Source: Pseudomonas oryzihabitans
GTDB lineage: Bacteria; Pseudomonadota; Gammaproteobacteria; Pseudomonadales; Pseudomonadaceae
Assembly (NCBI RefSeq): GCF_014522265.1
Contig: NZ_CP017024.1
Coordinates: forward strand, 1,206,001 to 1,270,000
DNA: 64,000 nt
Direction of reading: 5' to 3'
A program made the position numbers and the translations under genes. Of the stretch, positions 17,842-27,414 are shown piece after piece (the first letter of the stretch is position 1; each line of letters starts with the position of its first letter). Below the pieces are notes generated by a model. That model did not search any database and had not been told where the DNA came from. It saw only the letters and a list, made by a program, of their open reading frames with translations.

Positions 17842-17949
17842 GACTCAGACTCATGGATGGCATGGTTATTTTCCGATTGTGGGCGGCGCGCCCGCATCCA
17901 ACAATGAGTTCTTGTCAAACGTCGGCCACCTGCTCAGCGAGATCCACCC

Positions 17950-19353
17950 ATGTCTCTGCCGCGTCTCGAACTGCTCGCGCTGTTGCGTCTCGCCCTGCCC
18001 CTGATCGGTGCGCAGCTGGCCTATGTGGCCATGGTCTTCACCGACACCCTGATGATGGGCCGCCTGGGCCCGGCAGCCCTGGCCGGTGGCGGCCTGGGAG
18101 CGGCGGTCTACTCCTTCGTCTCGGTGATCTGCGTGGGCGTGATCACCGCGGTGGCCAATCTGGCGGCACTGCGCCGGGGTGCGGGGGATACCGAAGGGGT
18201 GGCGGCGGTCACTGCGGCCGGGATCTGGATCGCCGGGGTGCTGGCGCTGCTGGCCGGTACCCTGCTGTGGCATATCGAACCCCTGCTGGCCCTGGCCGGC
18301 CAGCCCGAAGAGAGTCGTCAGGCGGCCGGCGTCTTCCTGCGCTGCCTGGCCTTCGCCCTGCCCGGCCATCTGCTGTTCATGACCCTGCGCGGCTTCACCA
18401 GTGCTCTGGACCGCCCCGGACCGGTGCTGACCATCGTGCTCGGCGCGGCGCTGCTCAATGCCCTGTTCAACCTGGCGCTGCTGCACGGCTGGGGCGGCCT
18501 GCCGCAACCCGGGCTGCCGGGCATCGGCGCGGTGACTGCGGTGGTGATGAATGGCGCGGCTCTGGGCCTGGCGTTGTATATCGCCCGCCATCCGGCCTAT
18601 GCCGCCTATCCTCTGGGTCGCTATCTGCGCCGCCCGGATCGCCGTGCCCTCGCCGACACCCTCGGCCAGGGCCTGGCGATCAGTGGCACCTATGCGGTGG
18701 AGGCCTGCCTGTTCCTGTCGGCGGCGCTGTGCATGGGCGCCCTGGGCGCCACGGCGCTGGCGGCCCATCAGATCGCCAATCAGCTGGTGTACCTGGTGTT
18801 CATGTTGCCCGCCGGACTCTCCTATGCCACCAGCATCCGCATCGGCCAGCACCAGGGCGCCGGGCGGCCGCGCGAGGCCCTGCTGGTGGGGCGACTGGCC
18901 ATCGGCGGCGGCGCCCTGGTGATGCTGGGCATCGCCCTGCTGTTCTGGAGCTTTCCCGGCTGGCTGGTGAGGCTGTTCCTGGCGGATGCGCAGAGCCCGG
19001 TGGCGGAGCTGGCACGCCAGCTGGTGCTGATCGCGGCGGTGTTCGTCATCTTCGACGGTACCCAGAGCATCGCCCAGGGTGCGCTGCGGGGTATTCGCCA
19101 GGCACGCCTGGGCTTCTACGGCGGATTGCTCTGCTACTGCCTGATCGGCGCCAGCGGTGCCTGGCTGCTGGGCGTCCAGCTGGGTATCGGCCCCCATGGC
19201 GTCTGGTGGGGTCTGGCATTCGGACTGGCCTGTGCGGCGCTGCTGCTGACCGGTGCCTTCGAGTGGCTGATGCGGCGGCAGCTGGGCGCGGGCGCTGCGG
19301 AGGCTGCGCCGGAGCCGCTGGCCGCGCCGCGCGGCCTGGCGCAAAACGGCTGA
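17950..19353 (+). CDS. MATE-family multidrug efflux transporter (NorM type)
   Basis: A 467-residue, 12-helix Na+/H+-coupled exporter of cationic drugs and dyes, in the NorM branch. MATE features include the N-terminal ALPLIGAQLAYVAMVFTDTLMMGRLGP, the repeated AHQIANQLVYLVFMLPAGLSYA at the start of the C-terminal half, and GTQSIAQGALRGIRQ. The two halves show the internal repeat expected of MATE. Divergent from a LysR gene, suggesting local control. The substrate is unknown. Confidence 0.92.
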   Translation: MSLPRLELLALLRLALPLIGAQLAYVAMVFTDTLMMGRLGPAALAGGGLGAAVYSFVSVICVGVITAVANLAALRRGAGDTEGVAAVTAAGIWIAGVLALLAGTLLWHIEPLLALAGQPEESRQAAGVFLRCLAFALPGHLLFMTLRGFTSALDRPGPVLTIVLGAALLNALFNLALLHGWGGLPQPGLPGIGAVTAVVMNGAALGLALYIARHPAYAAYPLGRYLRRPDRRALADTLGQGLAISGTYAVEACLFLSAALCMGALGATALAAHQIANQLVYLVFMLPAGLSYATSIRIGQHQGAGRPREALLVGRLAIGGGALVMLGIALLFWSFPGWLVRLFLADAQSPVAELARQLVLIAAVFVIFDGTQSIAQGALRGIRQARLGFYGGLLCYCLIGASGAWLLGVQLGIGPHGVWWGLAFGLACAALLLTGAFEWLMRRQLGAGAAEAAPEPLAAPRGLAQNG

Positions 19354-19471
19354 GCGCCGCGGCGGCCCAAGCGTTTTACCAAGTGGTCCACTTCTGACCG
19401 CTGCGCTAGACTAAAGGCTTTGGGCCACCCCGGCGTTGCGACCGGTGTTCCGGGCCCCAGGATAGCCAGAG

Positions 19472-20113
19472 ATGCAACGTTTCATCGTCGCCGACGACCA
19501 TCCGCTGTTTCGTGAAGGCCTGGTGCGCATTCTGCGCCAGCTGCAGCCACAGGCGCGGGTGGATCAGGCCGACAGCCTGCAACAGGTCCTGGAACTGGCG
19601 CGCCAGGGTGAGCCGCCCAGCGGGCTGCTGCTGGACCTGCTCTATCCTGGCCAGGACCTGAGCTTTTCGCTGCGCGCCCTGCGCCAGGAATTCAAGCGCA
19701 GCACCCTGATCGTGGTCTCGATGCTGGAAGACGCCACGGTGATCGAACATATCCTGGCAGCCGGTGTGGACGGCTTCATCGGCAAGGCGCTACCGCCGGC
19801 TGCCATGGCCGAGGCGATCGCCGACTGCCTCGCCGGACAACCTGTGGTGCGCTATGCCATGCCGAGCCTGGCCCCGGTCAACCTGACGCCCGATAACCGG
19901 GTGCAGGCGCTGACGCCGCGGCAACTGGAGGTGCTCGGCCTGATCACCCAGGGCCTGAGCAACAAGGAGATCGCCCGGATCCTGGCCATCTCGCCCTTTA
20001 CCGTGCGCATCCATGTCTCCGCCCTGCTGCGTACCCTGGGCGTCAGCAGCCGCGCAGCGGCGGCCGCCTTCGGCGCCAAGGCCGGCCTTGGCTCCCAGCG
20101 CTCACTCAGCTAG
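19472..20113 (+). CDS. NarL/FixJ-type LuxR response regulator
   Basis: A 213-residue two-component regulator. The receiver domain has the acidic pocket Asp8-Asp9, the phosphoacceptor Asp55 (LLLDLLYPG) and Lys105 (GFIGKALPP). The LuxR-type HTH is [36 protein letters not shown] (given here in parts: [30 protein letters not shown]). It converges on, and overlaps by eight bases, the hybrid kinase gene at 20106, a likely cognate partner. The motif GCTAGACT at 19405-19412 may be the promoter -10 region. Confidence 0.9.
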   Translation: MQRFIVADDHPLFREGLVRILRQLQPQARVDQADSLQQVLELARQGEPPSGLLLDLLYPGQDLSFSLRALRQEFKRSTLIVVSMLEDATVIEHILAAGVDGFIGKALPPAAMAEAIADCLAGQPVVRYAMPSLAPVNLTPDNRVQALTPRQLEVLGLITQGLSNKEIARILAISPFTVRIHVSALLRTLGVSSRAAAAAFGAKAGLGSQRSLS

Positions 20114-21737
20114 CCGCGACACGAAAGGCCAGCAGCAGGGCGCGCAATTCCGCCGGTCGCACCGGCTTGGCCAGCACCGGGATCTCGGCGTCGCCCAGCG
20201 CCTGCTGGACCTGGGGAATGTCATGGCCGGTCACCACGATGGCCGGGATGCGCCGACCCTGCAGCCGATTGAGATAGGCGATGCAATCGGCACCCGAGGC
20301 GCTGCGATCCAGATCGAAATCGGTGATCACCAGGTCGCAACTCACGGCGCCGGAGGGGATGCTGGTGGCAGTGGTGACCTCGCAGCCCCAGCTGCGCAGC
20401 AGGGTCGCGGTGGCCAGCAGCACGTTGGCGTCGTCTTCGATGAGCAGGATCCGCCAGCCGGCGAGCAGGTGCTGGGGGCCGCTCACCGACCGTGGGCGCA
20501 CCTCCAGCGGCAGGGTGGCCAGCGGCAGGCCCTGGAGCGCGACCGCGGTACCGCAGCCGGGGTGCGAACGGATGGTCAGCCGCAACTCGAGCAGGGTGGC
20601 GATGCGTTGCACGATGGACAACCCCAGGCCGACGCCCTCGATGTCGCGATCGCGCGTTTCCCGCACCCGATAGAATTCCTCGCACAGGTGCGGCAGGTGC
20701 TCGGCGGCGATGCCCGGCCCCTGGTCGTAGACCACCAGGGCGAGCTGGCCCTGGCGGCGGCGCACCGCCAGCAGCAAGGGCTTGCCGGGCGCGTACTTGA
20801 GGGCGTTGGACAGCAGATTCTGCAGCGAGGTGAGCAGCAGCGCCGGGTCGCTGTAGACCTGCAGGCCACAGGCACGCCAGCGAATCTCCACCCCGGCCCA
20901 GCGCGCCGCCTCGGCGTTCTGCCGCACCAGGTCGCCGAACAGGGTATCCAGATCGACCACCGTGCGCCGCGGACTGACCTGCTTCTGATCGAGGGTGTAG
21001 ATGTCCAGCAGCGAACGGAACAGCTGCTCGACTCCGAGCAGCGAGCGGTCGATGTTGTCGACCAGCCGCTCCTGATCGGCGCTCAGCTGGCCATCGCGCA
21101 AGCAGGCGGTGAACAGGCCGATGGAGTGGATCGGCTGGCGCAGGTCGTGGCTGGCCTGGGCCAGGAAGCGCGCCTTGGCCAGGTTGGCCGCCTGGGTCTC
21201 GTGCAGCGAATCCTGGATGCGGGTCAGCAGAAAATACACGTAGCCGGGCACCAGCAGCGCGGTCACCAGCATCATCAGGGCCACCGTGGGATAGCGCTGC
21301 AGGAAGGGCATCCCGGCGATGATGGCGGTCAGGGCGGTCAGCGACAGCCCGGTGGCCAGCAGCAGGTAGCCGCGCCCATAGCGCAGGCCGTTGCCCACCG
21401 TGACCCAGAGCAGCACGCCGAACAGTGGCAGCAGGGCCTCGCCGCTGGTGATGGAGGAAAAGGTGATGGCGCTGAAGTCCAGGCTCATGGCCAGCAGGCG
21501 CCGCCAGGGCTTCACTCCCGGCCGCCGGCGGATCTCGAGGAACAGGCCGACGGCCGCCACGGCGAACAGGGCGTAGCACAGCAGGTTGGCCAGCAGGATG
21601 GACGTGTCGAACAGCCCCCAGGCCCAGGCGCCGATGATGTAGGCCGAGGCCGGCAGGATGAAGGCCAAACGGACCTTGGCCTGACCAAGTTCGGGATCGC
21701 GGGGGCGGACGCCCAGGGTCTGGGTCGCTGCGTTCAT
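20106..21737 (-). CDS. Hybrid sensor histidine kinase with C-terminal receiver domain
   Basis: A 543-residue membrane kinase. The N-terminal ~190 residues hold several membrane helices ([16 protein letters not shown]... to [18 protein letters not shown]), then HisKA with [15 protein letters not shown], HATPase with the N box [14 protein letters not shown] and G box GVGLGLSIV, and a C-terminal receiver with Asp in VITDFDLD. The frame is open far upstream, but the ATG at 21737 is right because it overlaps the DUF1275 stop (ATGA) and begins the membrane region. Membrane-embedded sensing is likely; the signal is unknown. Confidence 0.9.
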   Translation of the reverse strand: MNAATQTLGVRPRDPELGQAKVRLAFILPASAYIIGAWAWGLFDTSILLANLLCYALFAVAAVGLFLEIRRRPGVKPWRRLLAMSLDFSAITFSSITSGEALLPLFGVLLWVTVGNGLRYGRGYLLLATGLSLTALTAIIAGMPFLQRYPTVALMMLVTALLVPGYVYFLLTRIQDSLHETQAANLAKARFLAQASHDLRQPIHSIGLFTACLRDGQLSADQERLVDNIDRSLLGVEQLFRSLLDIYTLDQKQVSPRRTVVDLDTLFGDLVRQNAEAARWAGVEIRWRACGLQVYSDPALLLTSLQNLLSNALKYAPGKPLLLAVRRRQGQLALVVYDQGPGIAAEHLPHLCEEFYRVRETRDRDIEGVGLGLSIVQRIATLLELRLTIRSHPGCGTAVALQGLPLATLPLEVRPRSVSGPQHLLAGWRILLIEDDANVLLATATLLRSWGCEVTTATSIPSGAVSCDLVITDFDLDRSASGADCIAYLNRLQGRRIPAIVVTGHDIPQVQQALGDAEIPVLAKPVRPAELRALLLAFRVAAS

Positions 21738-22411
21738 GAGGCCAGATAACCCAGTTGCCAGGCTCGCGGGATCAGGCGAAAGATCACCGCCAGGATGGCG
21801 GCCAGGGCCGCGCTGGCGTACCAGGCCGCCAGGCCCAGTCCCGCCTCCAGCGCAGCGCCCAGCACCCCGCCGAGCAGCATGCCCAGCCAGGGCACCAGCT
21901 GGATGCGCCAGCCGCGGCGGCGTTCGCCCAGCAGCCAGTGACCCAGGCCGCGTCCGAAACGCGACAGGGCGCCGGTGACATAGGTGAGGCCGATGGGCTG
22001 GCCATAGACCTGCTCCACCACCGCATTGACCATGCCCATGGCGAACACCCCGGTCAGCAGCGCCAGGTGGCCCAGGGACAGGCTGGCCGCCAGCCCAAGC
22101 AGCAGGGCCAGCAGGCCGAGCAACAGGCAGGCGCGCTGGCGGGTCAGCCGCTGCAGCAGCACACCGCCGGCATTGCCCAGCACGAAGGTGCCGATGGCCA
22201 GCGCCAGGTGCCCCGCGGCGGCCCAGCGGCCTGCCGCCACATCGGCAGCGAGACGGGTGGTATTGCCGCTCATGAAGGAAACGAAATCGCCGGTGGCGAG
22301 AAAGCCGATGGCATCGGTCATGCCGGCCAGCAGCGACAGGCCGGCGACCAGCGCCAGGCCGACCGCGCCATGCCGTGGTGTCACGGGCGGAAGAGAAGCA
22401 GAGGGATTCAT
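21734..22411 (-). CDS. DUF1275 (YoaK-type) membrane protein
   Basis: A 225-residue protein with about six membrane helices. DUF1275 features: GMTDAIGFLATGDFVSFMSGNTT near the N-terminus and QPIGLTYVTGALSRFGRGLG in the middle. I chose ATG 22411 over 22420 because AGGA sits eight bases before it. The stop overlaps the start of the hybrid kinase (ATGA), so the two are co-translated. Coupling to a membrane kinase suggests it may be the sensory or transport partner, but this is inference. The family has no firm function. Confidence 0.88.
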   Translation of the reverse strand: MNPSASLPPVTPRHGAVGLALVAGLSLLAGMTDAIGFLATGDFVSFMSGNTTRLAADVAAGRWAAAGHLALAIGTFVLGNAGGVLLQRLTRQRACLLLGLLALLLGLAASLSLGHLALLTGVFAMGMVNAVVEQVYGQPIGLTYVTGALSRFGRGLGHWLLGERRRGWRIQLVPWLGMLLGGVLGAALEAGLGLAAWYASAALAAILAVIFRLIPRAWQLGYLAS

Positions 22412-22538
22412 GGCAGCCATCCTGGCGCGGCAGCGAAACACGGCTGCCAGTGTGGAACGTCCAGAGTTCCGGCGCCATGGGCGGCCTCCTGGAAGGCGCC
22501 CTGGGCTAGACTGATGGACCCGCCTGGCCGGAGGCCTC

Positions 22539-23384
22539 GTGACCACGCCCCTGTTCGCCCTGGTACTGCTCGCCGCCCTGTTGCACGCCGGCTGGAACGC
22601 CCTGCTCAAGATCGGCCTCGATCGCTTTCTCACCGCCAGTCTGATCCAGATCGGCGCCGGTCTTGCCGCCCTGCTGGCGCTGCCCTTCGTCGCCCTGCCG
22701 CCTGCCGCGGCCTGGCCCTGGATCGCCCTCTCCGCCCTGCTGCACATCGGCTACAACGCTTTTCTCGCCCGGGCCTATCGCTATGGCGATCTCGGCCAGG
22801 TCTATCCCCTCTCCCGCGGCAGCGCGCCGTTGCTGGTCAGTCTGGTGGCCTTTCTCGCCCTCGGCGAACGGCTCTCGCCACCCGCCCTGCTCGGCCTCGG
22901 CCTGCTGGTGACCGGGCTCGCCCTGATGGCGCTACTCGGCGCTCGGCGCGGCACGCCACCCAGCCTGGCGCTGCTGGCCTGCGCCTTCACCACCGGCAGC
23001 TTCATCGCCGCCTATACCCTGGCCGATGCCCTCGGCGCCCGCGCCAGCGGCAATGCCGTGGCCTATGCCCTCTGGCTGTTCGCGGTCAACGGCGTGGTGG
23101 CGGCGCTGGTCCTGCGGCTGAGCCGCGGCGCCGCGGCCTTCGCCGGGCTCGGTCCGCACTGGCGCGCCGGGCTGGCAGGCGGGGTCATGTCGATGCTGGC
23201 CTACAGCCTGGTGATCGTCGCCACCACCCAGGCGCCCATCGGCCTGGTCTCGGCACTGCGCGAGACCAGCGTGCTGTTCGCCCTGCTGATCGGGGTCTTC
23301 TGGCTGCATGAAAGCCTGCCACTGGGCCGCATCTGCGCCGGCCTGGCCATCGTCGCCGGGGTGGTGGCGATCAAGCTGGCCTGA
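22539..23384 (+). CDS. EamA/DMT-family transporter
   Basis: A 281-residue, ten-helix drug/metabolite transporter with two EamA repeats: the first has LHAGWNALLKIGLDRF and RYGDLGQVYPLSRGSAPLLV, the second SLVIVATTQAPIGLVSALRETSVLFA. It starts at GTG 22539 after a good GGAGG site. The substrate is unknown. A GCTAGACT element at 22505-22512 may be its promoter -10. Confidence 0.88.
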   Translation: MTTPLFALVLLAALLHAGWNALLKIGLDRFLTASLIQIGAGLAALLALPFVALPPAAAWPWIALSALLHIGYNAFLARAYRYGDLGQVYPLSRGSAPLLVSLVAFLALGERLSPPALLGLGLLVTGLALMALLGARRGTPPSLALLACAFTTGSFIAAYTLADALGARASGNAVAYALWLFAVNGVVAALVLRLSRGAAAFAGLGPHWRAGLAGGVMSMLAYSLVIVATTQAPIGLVSALRETSVLFALLIGVFWLHESLPLGRICAGLAIVAGVVAIKLA

Positions 23385-23438
23385 ACGGAGCGCCGCGGGA
23401 GCGGCTAAGCTGAGCCTTCTTTCGACCAGGATGGACCC

Positions 23439-24500
23439 ATGGGCAAATCGCTGCGACTCTCGGAAAAATGGTTCAACCGCGGCCTCTGGCTGCTGGCGCT
23501 GGTATTCGCCGGCTTTCTCATCGGCCTGGGCGGCACCCTGGTCGGCGATCTGCCCCAGGTGGAGCAGCAGCAGCGTCTAGAAGACTTCATGGACCCCGCC
23601 GCCACCGCCGCGGCCCGGGAAGACCAGCGCCAGGCCCAGCTGGCCAGTCGTCAGGCCAGCGACGCCCTGGAACAGGCGCAATTGCGGCAGACCGCGGCCG
23701 CGAGCAGCTACCAGGCCAATCGCGAGACCTTCGACAACTGGCTGGCGACCCGCCAGACCACCCAGCGCCCCGAGCAGGATGCCGAACTGATCGCCCGCAG
23801 CCGCGCCCTGGACGAACTCAAGGCCGGCGAGCGGGTGGCGGAGCAGGAGGTGGAACGCCAGCAGCAGGCGCTGCTGGATGCCGAGCAGCGCGCCGACAAT
23901 GCGCAGCGCAGCCTGGCCACCTTCGGTGAGTCGGCGCAGTCGGCCTGGCTGGAGGCGCGCCAGCAGGCCGAGCTGCGGGTCTTTCTCTATCGCCTGGCGT
24001 TGACCCTGCCCCTGCTGGCGGTGGCGGCCTGGCTGTTCGTCCGGCAACGCAAGAGCACCTGGTGGCCCTTCGTCTGGGGCTTCATCTTCTTCGCGCTGTT
24101 CGCCTTCTTCGTCGAGCTGGTGCCCTATCTACCCAGCTATGGCGGCTATGTGCGCTATCTGGTGGGCATCCTGCTGACCGTCCTGGGCGGGCGCTACGCC
24201 ATCCGTGCCCTGCAGGACTATCGTGCCCGTCTGGCGCTCAAGGAAGCCCAGCCGGACACCGTGAGGCGTGAAGAGCTGCACTACGACACCGCCCTGGCGC
24301 GCCTTGCCAAGGGCGTCTGCCCGGGTTGCGAGCGACCGGTGGACCTCAAGGACCCGGGGATCGACTTCTGCCCCCATTGCGGCATCGGCCTGCACGACCA
24401 CTGCGGCGCCTGCCAGACCCGCAAGAGCGCCTTCGCACATTTCTGCCACGCCTGTGGGACGGCGGCGCGTGGGCCCGAGCGTCTGGCGGGCGCGCCCTGA
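23439..24500 (+). CDS. Membrane protein with coiled coil and C-terminal double zinc ribbon
   Basis: 353 residues: TM1 (LWLLALVFAGFLIGLGGTLVG), a periplasmic coiled coil (~40-175, rich in Gln/Glu/Ala/Arg), a cluster of three membrane helices (LALTLPLLAVAAWLF to YLVGILLTVLGGR), and a cytosolic tail with four CxxC pairs (CPGC, CPHC, CGAC, CHAC) typical of zinc ribbons. I do not recognise a named family. The topology resembles membrane scaffold or quality-control proteins, but no function can be assigned. Confidence 0.8.
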   Translation: MGKSLRLSEKWFNRGLWLLALVFAGFLIGLGGTLVGDLPQVEQQQRLEDFMDPAATAAAREDQRQAQLASRQASDALEQAQLRQTAAASSYQANRETFDNWLATRQTTQRPEQDAELIARSRALDELKAGERVAEQEVERQQQALLDAEQRADNAQRSLATFGESAQSAWLEARQQAELRVFLYRLALTLPLLAVAAWLFVRQRKSTWWPFVWGFIFFALFAFFVELVPYLPSYGGYVRYLVGILLTVLGGRYAIRALQDYRARLALKEAQPDTVRREELHYDTALARLAKGVCPGCERPVDLKDPGIDFCPHCGIGLHDHCGACQTRKSAFAHFCHACGTAARGPERLAGAP

Positions 24501-24509
24501 TGGCGGGCC

Positions 24510-25304
24510 TCAGGGCTTGTTCGAACTGGCGTTGATGCCCTTCTCGGTGTGCTCGCCGGCGTGCTTGTGCAGCTGGCCGGTGGGGTCCTGCAGCTGGATG
24601 ACCCTGCCCTGCTGCCAGGCATCGGCGCCGGGGACGACCGTGGGCGTGGGCAGATCGGCGCGGGCGGCCTTGGTCTCGGTGGAGGAGACGCCCAGGCGGC
24701 GGTCACGCTCGGCGAGCAGCTTGGGATCGAGCTGGCCATCGGCGGTGAAGCCCATCATCAGCTGGGGCACGCCCAGCGGCAGCTGCAGGTCCTGATCGGT
24801 ATGCCAGGTGTGCCAGGTCTTGCCGTAGGTATGCACCAGCTTGTCCATCAGCCGGTGCTCGGCCACCTGGGGCACGCCGGGCGCGACCAGCTGACCCGAC
24901 TTCACCTCGTGCACATGGCTGTGCCAGAGCGCCTGCTCGGCCGCGGGCAGGGTCTTGAACAGCCGCTCGCTGATGATGTACTCGACGCCCATCAGCTTGG
25001 CATCGGCGACATTGCCGTCGTAGATCACGCACTGGAACATCTCTTCGCCCAGGACGCTGCAATAGTGGTGAGCTTCCATCTGGCTAGCGGGGTGGCCGTT
25101 GTAGAAATGGAAGCCGTCCAGATAGGTGTTGAGGGCGGCGATGGGCGGCTTGCGCTGCAGCACGTCGGCGCCGGCTTCGAGCACTCGGGTATCGGTCTGG
25201 GCGGGGGTACCCGGCACCGGTACCGGCGACTGGGTATCATTGGCGGCCTGGGTCAGAGGGGCGCAGGCGAGCAGCAGCAAGGCAGGGAGTCGGCGGGTAT
25301 TCAT
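24510..25304 (-). CDS. OBAP-family (DUF1264) exported protein
   Basis: A 264-residue protein with a Sec-type signal peptide (RLPALLLLACAPLTQA). The core matches the OBAP/DUF1264 family, named after plant oil-body-associated proteins: YLDGFHFYNGHPASQMEAHHYC, QCVIYDGNVADAKLMGVEYIIS, and HSHVHEVKSGQL. In bacteria the role is unknown. The frame opens further upstream to 25355 but the ATG at 25304 begins the signal peptide. Convergent with the 23439 gene, stops nine bases apart. Confidence 0.88.
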   Translation of the reverse strand: MNTRRLPALLLLACAPLTQAANDTQSPVPVPGTPAQTDTRVLEAGADVLQRKPPIAALNTYLDGFHFYNGHPASQMEAHHYCSVLGEEMFQCVIYDGNVADAKLMGVEYIISERLFKTLPAAEQALWHSHVHEVKSGQLVAPGVPQVAEHRLMDKLVHTYGKTWHTWHTDQDLQLPLGVPQLMMGFTADGQLDPKLLAERDRRLGVSSTETKAARADLPTPTVVPGADAWQQGRVIQLQDPTGQLHKHAGEHTEKGINASSNKP

Positions 25305-25502
25305 GGCGGATTCTCGACGGGAGCTTGCCGAGTTCGAAGGCCGGGCAGACGCCAAGGTTCCACCGCTGCGCTAGGCTCGTCATATGAATGTCATGCAACG
25401 GCCATAAATTCGTCATCGTCTGCGCCTGGCCTTTCGGTATAAGCGAAACGCCACCGCCATACCTTTGCACCTCTGGCCTCTTCTCTCTGTCGGGACGACT
25501 CA

Positions 25503-26294
25503 ATGAACGCACACAGCTCTCCCTCTGGTCATGCCCTGCGCCGCGTGGTCTTCAACAAGAAGGGCGGTGTCGGCAAGTCCAGCATCGCCTGCAACCTGGC
25601 GGCCATCAGCGCCCACGAAGGCTATCGCACCCTGCTGGTGGATCTCGATCCCCAGGCCAACTCCAGCCAGTACCTCACCGGCCAGGTGGGCGACGACCTG
25701 CCCCACGGCATCGCCGACTTCTTCAAGCAGACCCTGAGCGGCGGCAAGAAGGCCCAGGCCAACATCCATGCCACCGCCTGGCCGAATCTGGATCTGATCG
25801 CCGCCTCCGGCGAGCTGAGCGAGCTGCAGTTCAAGCTCGAAGCCAAGTACAAGATCCAGAAGCTCGCCAAGTACCTCGACAAGCTTGGCGAAGACTATGA
25901 CCGCATCTACCTGGATACCCCGCCGGCGCTGAACTTCTACAGCATCTCGGCGCTGATCGCCGCCGACCGCTGCCTGATCCCCTTCGACTGCGATGTCTTC
26001 GCCCAGCAGGCGCTGTACGACCTGATCGAAGAGCTGGAGGAGATCCGCGAGGACTACAACGAGAAGCTCGTGGTCGAGGGCATCATCATCAACCAGTACC
26101 ACGCCCAGGCCAGCACCCCGCGCCAGCTGATCGAGGAACTCCAGGCGCGTGATCTGCCGGTACTGGCGGCGCCGCTGATGTCGTCGGTGAAGATGCGCGA
26201 ATCCCACCAGCAGCATCGTCCGCTGATCCACCTGGACCCAGGCCACAAGCTGACCCGGCAGTACCTGGAGCTGTTCGCCCTGCTGGAAGGCTGA
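25503..26294 (+). CDS. Orphan ParA-family ATPase
   Basis: A 263-residue ParA/MinD-type deviant Walker ATPase. The Walker A is [11 protein letters not shown], with the signature Lys, followed by [12 protein letters not shown] (Walker A') and [12 protein letters not shown] (Walker B). No parB, origin or partition site is beside it, so chromosome partition is unlikely. Orphan ParAs in Pseudomonas position chemoreceptors or other cell-pole cargoes; here the cargo is unknown. Confidence 0.9.
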   Translation: MNAHSSPSGHALRRVVFNKKGGVGKSSIACNLAAISAHEGYRTLLVDLDPQANSSQYLTGQVGDDLPHGIADFFKQTLSGGKKAQANIHATAWPNLDLIAASGELSELQFKLEAKYKIQKLAKYLDKLGEDYDRIYLDTPPALNFYSISALIAADRCLIPFDCDVFAQQALYDLIEELEEIREDYNEKLVVEGIIINQYHAQASTPRQLIEELQARDLPVLAAPLMSSVKMRESHQQHRPLIHLDPGHKLTRQYLELFALLEG

Positions 26295-26377
26295 GGGCGC
26301 CACAGCGCAAGAACGTTCAAGACGGCGGCGACGCGGTGCGGCACCCTGGGCATCCCCTGCCTTCCGGAGCCCTGCCG

Positions 26378-27070
26378 ATGACCGCTTCCCGCCGCCGCGC
26401 CTTCCTCCAGGGCGCCTGGCAGATCATGCCGCTGTCGCTGGCCTGCGCGCCCTGGGGCATCTTGGTCGGCGCCCTGGCCATCGAGACCGGACTCAGCGTG
26501 CTGGAAGGCCAGGCCTTTTCCCTGCTGGTGTTCGCCGGGGCGGCGCAACTGGTGGCCCTGGGCATGCTCAAGGCCGGCGCGGGCCTCGCCGCCATCCTGC
26601 TGACCACCCTGCTGCTGACCTCCCAGCACCTGCTCTATGGCCTGCACATGAGACGTGTCCTGGCGCCCCAGCCGCTGCCCTGGCGGCTGGGCTTCGGCTT
26701 TCTGCTCACCGACGAATTCTTCGCCCTGAACCATGCCGAACAACCGGCCGGCTTCGACCGCTGGCGCGCCCTGGGCATGGGCCTGAGTTTCTATCTGCTG
26801 TGGAATCTCTTCACCCTGGCCGGGCTGCTGCTGGGGCGGGTGCTGCCCAATCTGGGCGCCCTGGGCCTGGACTTTTCCATCGCCGCCACCTTCATCGCCC
26901 TGGTGGTGCCCCTGGTACGCGACCTGGCCACCGTGGCCTGCGTGCTCATCGCGCTGCTGGTGTCGGTGTGGCTGCATCACCTGCAATGGCAGGGCGCCCT
27001 GGTGCTGGGCGGCCTGGCGGGGATGAGCGCGGGCTTCGGGGTGCGCCGCCTGCGGGAGCGCCTGCAATGA
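26378..27070 (+). CDS. azlC: AzlC-family branched-chain amino acid exporter, large subunit
   Basis: A 230-residue membrane protein; with AzlD it forms a pair exporting branched-chain amino acids or analogues (BrnF/BrnE in Corynebacterium). The signature is seen: PLSLACAPWGILVGALAIETGLS, AGAAQLVALGMLKAGAG, and QHLLYGLHMRRVL. The ATG 26378 has GGAG upstream; the frame opening at 26336 is longer without support. Its stop overlaps azlD (ATGA). An AraC-type gene follows, probably controlling the pair. Confidence 0.92.
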   Translation: MTASRRRAFLQGAWQIMPLSLACAPWGILVGALAIETGLSVLEGQAFSLLVFAGAAQLVALGMLKAGAGLAAILLTTLLLTSQHLLYGLHMRRVLAPQPLPWRLGFGFLLTDEFFALNHAEQPAGFDRWRALGMGLSFYLLWNLFTLAGLLLGRVLPNLGALGLDFSIAATFIALVVPLVRDLATVACVLIALLVSVWLHHLQWQGALVLGGLAGMSAGFGVRRLRERLQ

Positions 27071-27378
27071 TCCTTGCCACCGTGCTCGGCATGGCCGTCC
27101 TGGTCTTCTGCAATCGCTATCTCTTTCTCGAACCGCGCCTGCCGCTGCGCCTGGGACGCAATCTGCGCACCTTCCTGGAATTCGCCGTGCCCGGGATGCT
27201 CACCGCCATCTGCGGCCCCATCCTGTTCTCCGGCGAAAGGACGCTGGCCGCGACCCTGGTCGACCCTTACCTGCTGGCGGCCCTGACCGCGGTGGGGCTG
27301 ATGCTCTGGACGCGGCGGGTGCTGACCACGGTGATCCTCAGCATGGGCGTGTTCTACCTGCTACGCTGGCTCCTCTAG
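27067..27378 (+). CDS. azlD: AzlD-family exporter small subunit
   Basis: A 103-residue protein with about four membrane helices. It begins MILATVLGMAVLVFCNRYLFL, with the AzlD-type segment FLEFAVPGMLTAICGPILF. It overlaps azlC by four bases and ends 36 bases before the AraC gene. Confidence 0.9.
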   Translation: MILATVLGMAVLVFCNRYLFLEPRLPLRLGRNLRTFLEFAVPGMLTAICGPILFSGERTLAATLVDPYLLAALTAVGLMLWTRRVLTTVILSMGVFYLLRWLL

Positions 27379-27414
27379 CGCCAGGATGGAACCGATCGGT
27401 GCCACGAGAGAGCC

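Noticed and set aside
17853-19397. 514-codon ORF in another frame of the MATE gene
   Set aside because: Arg/Gly/Pro-rich out-of-frame translation; the 17950 frame has 12 clear membrane helices.
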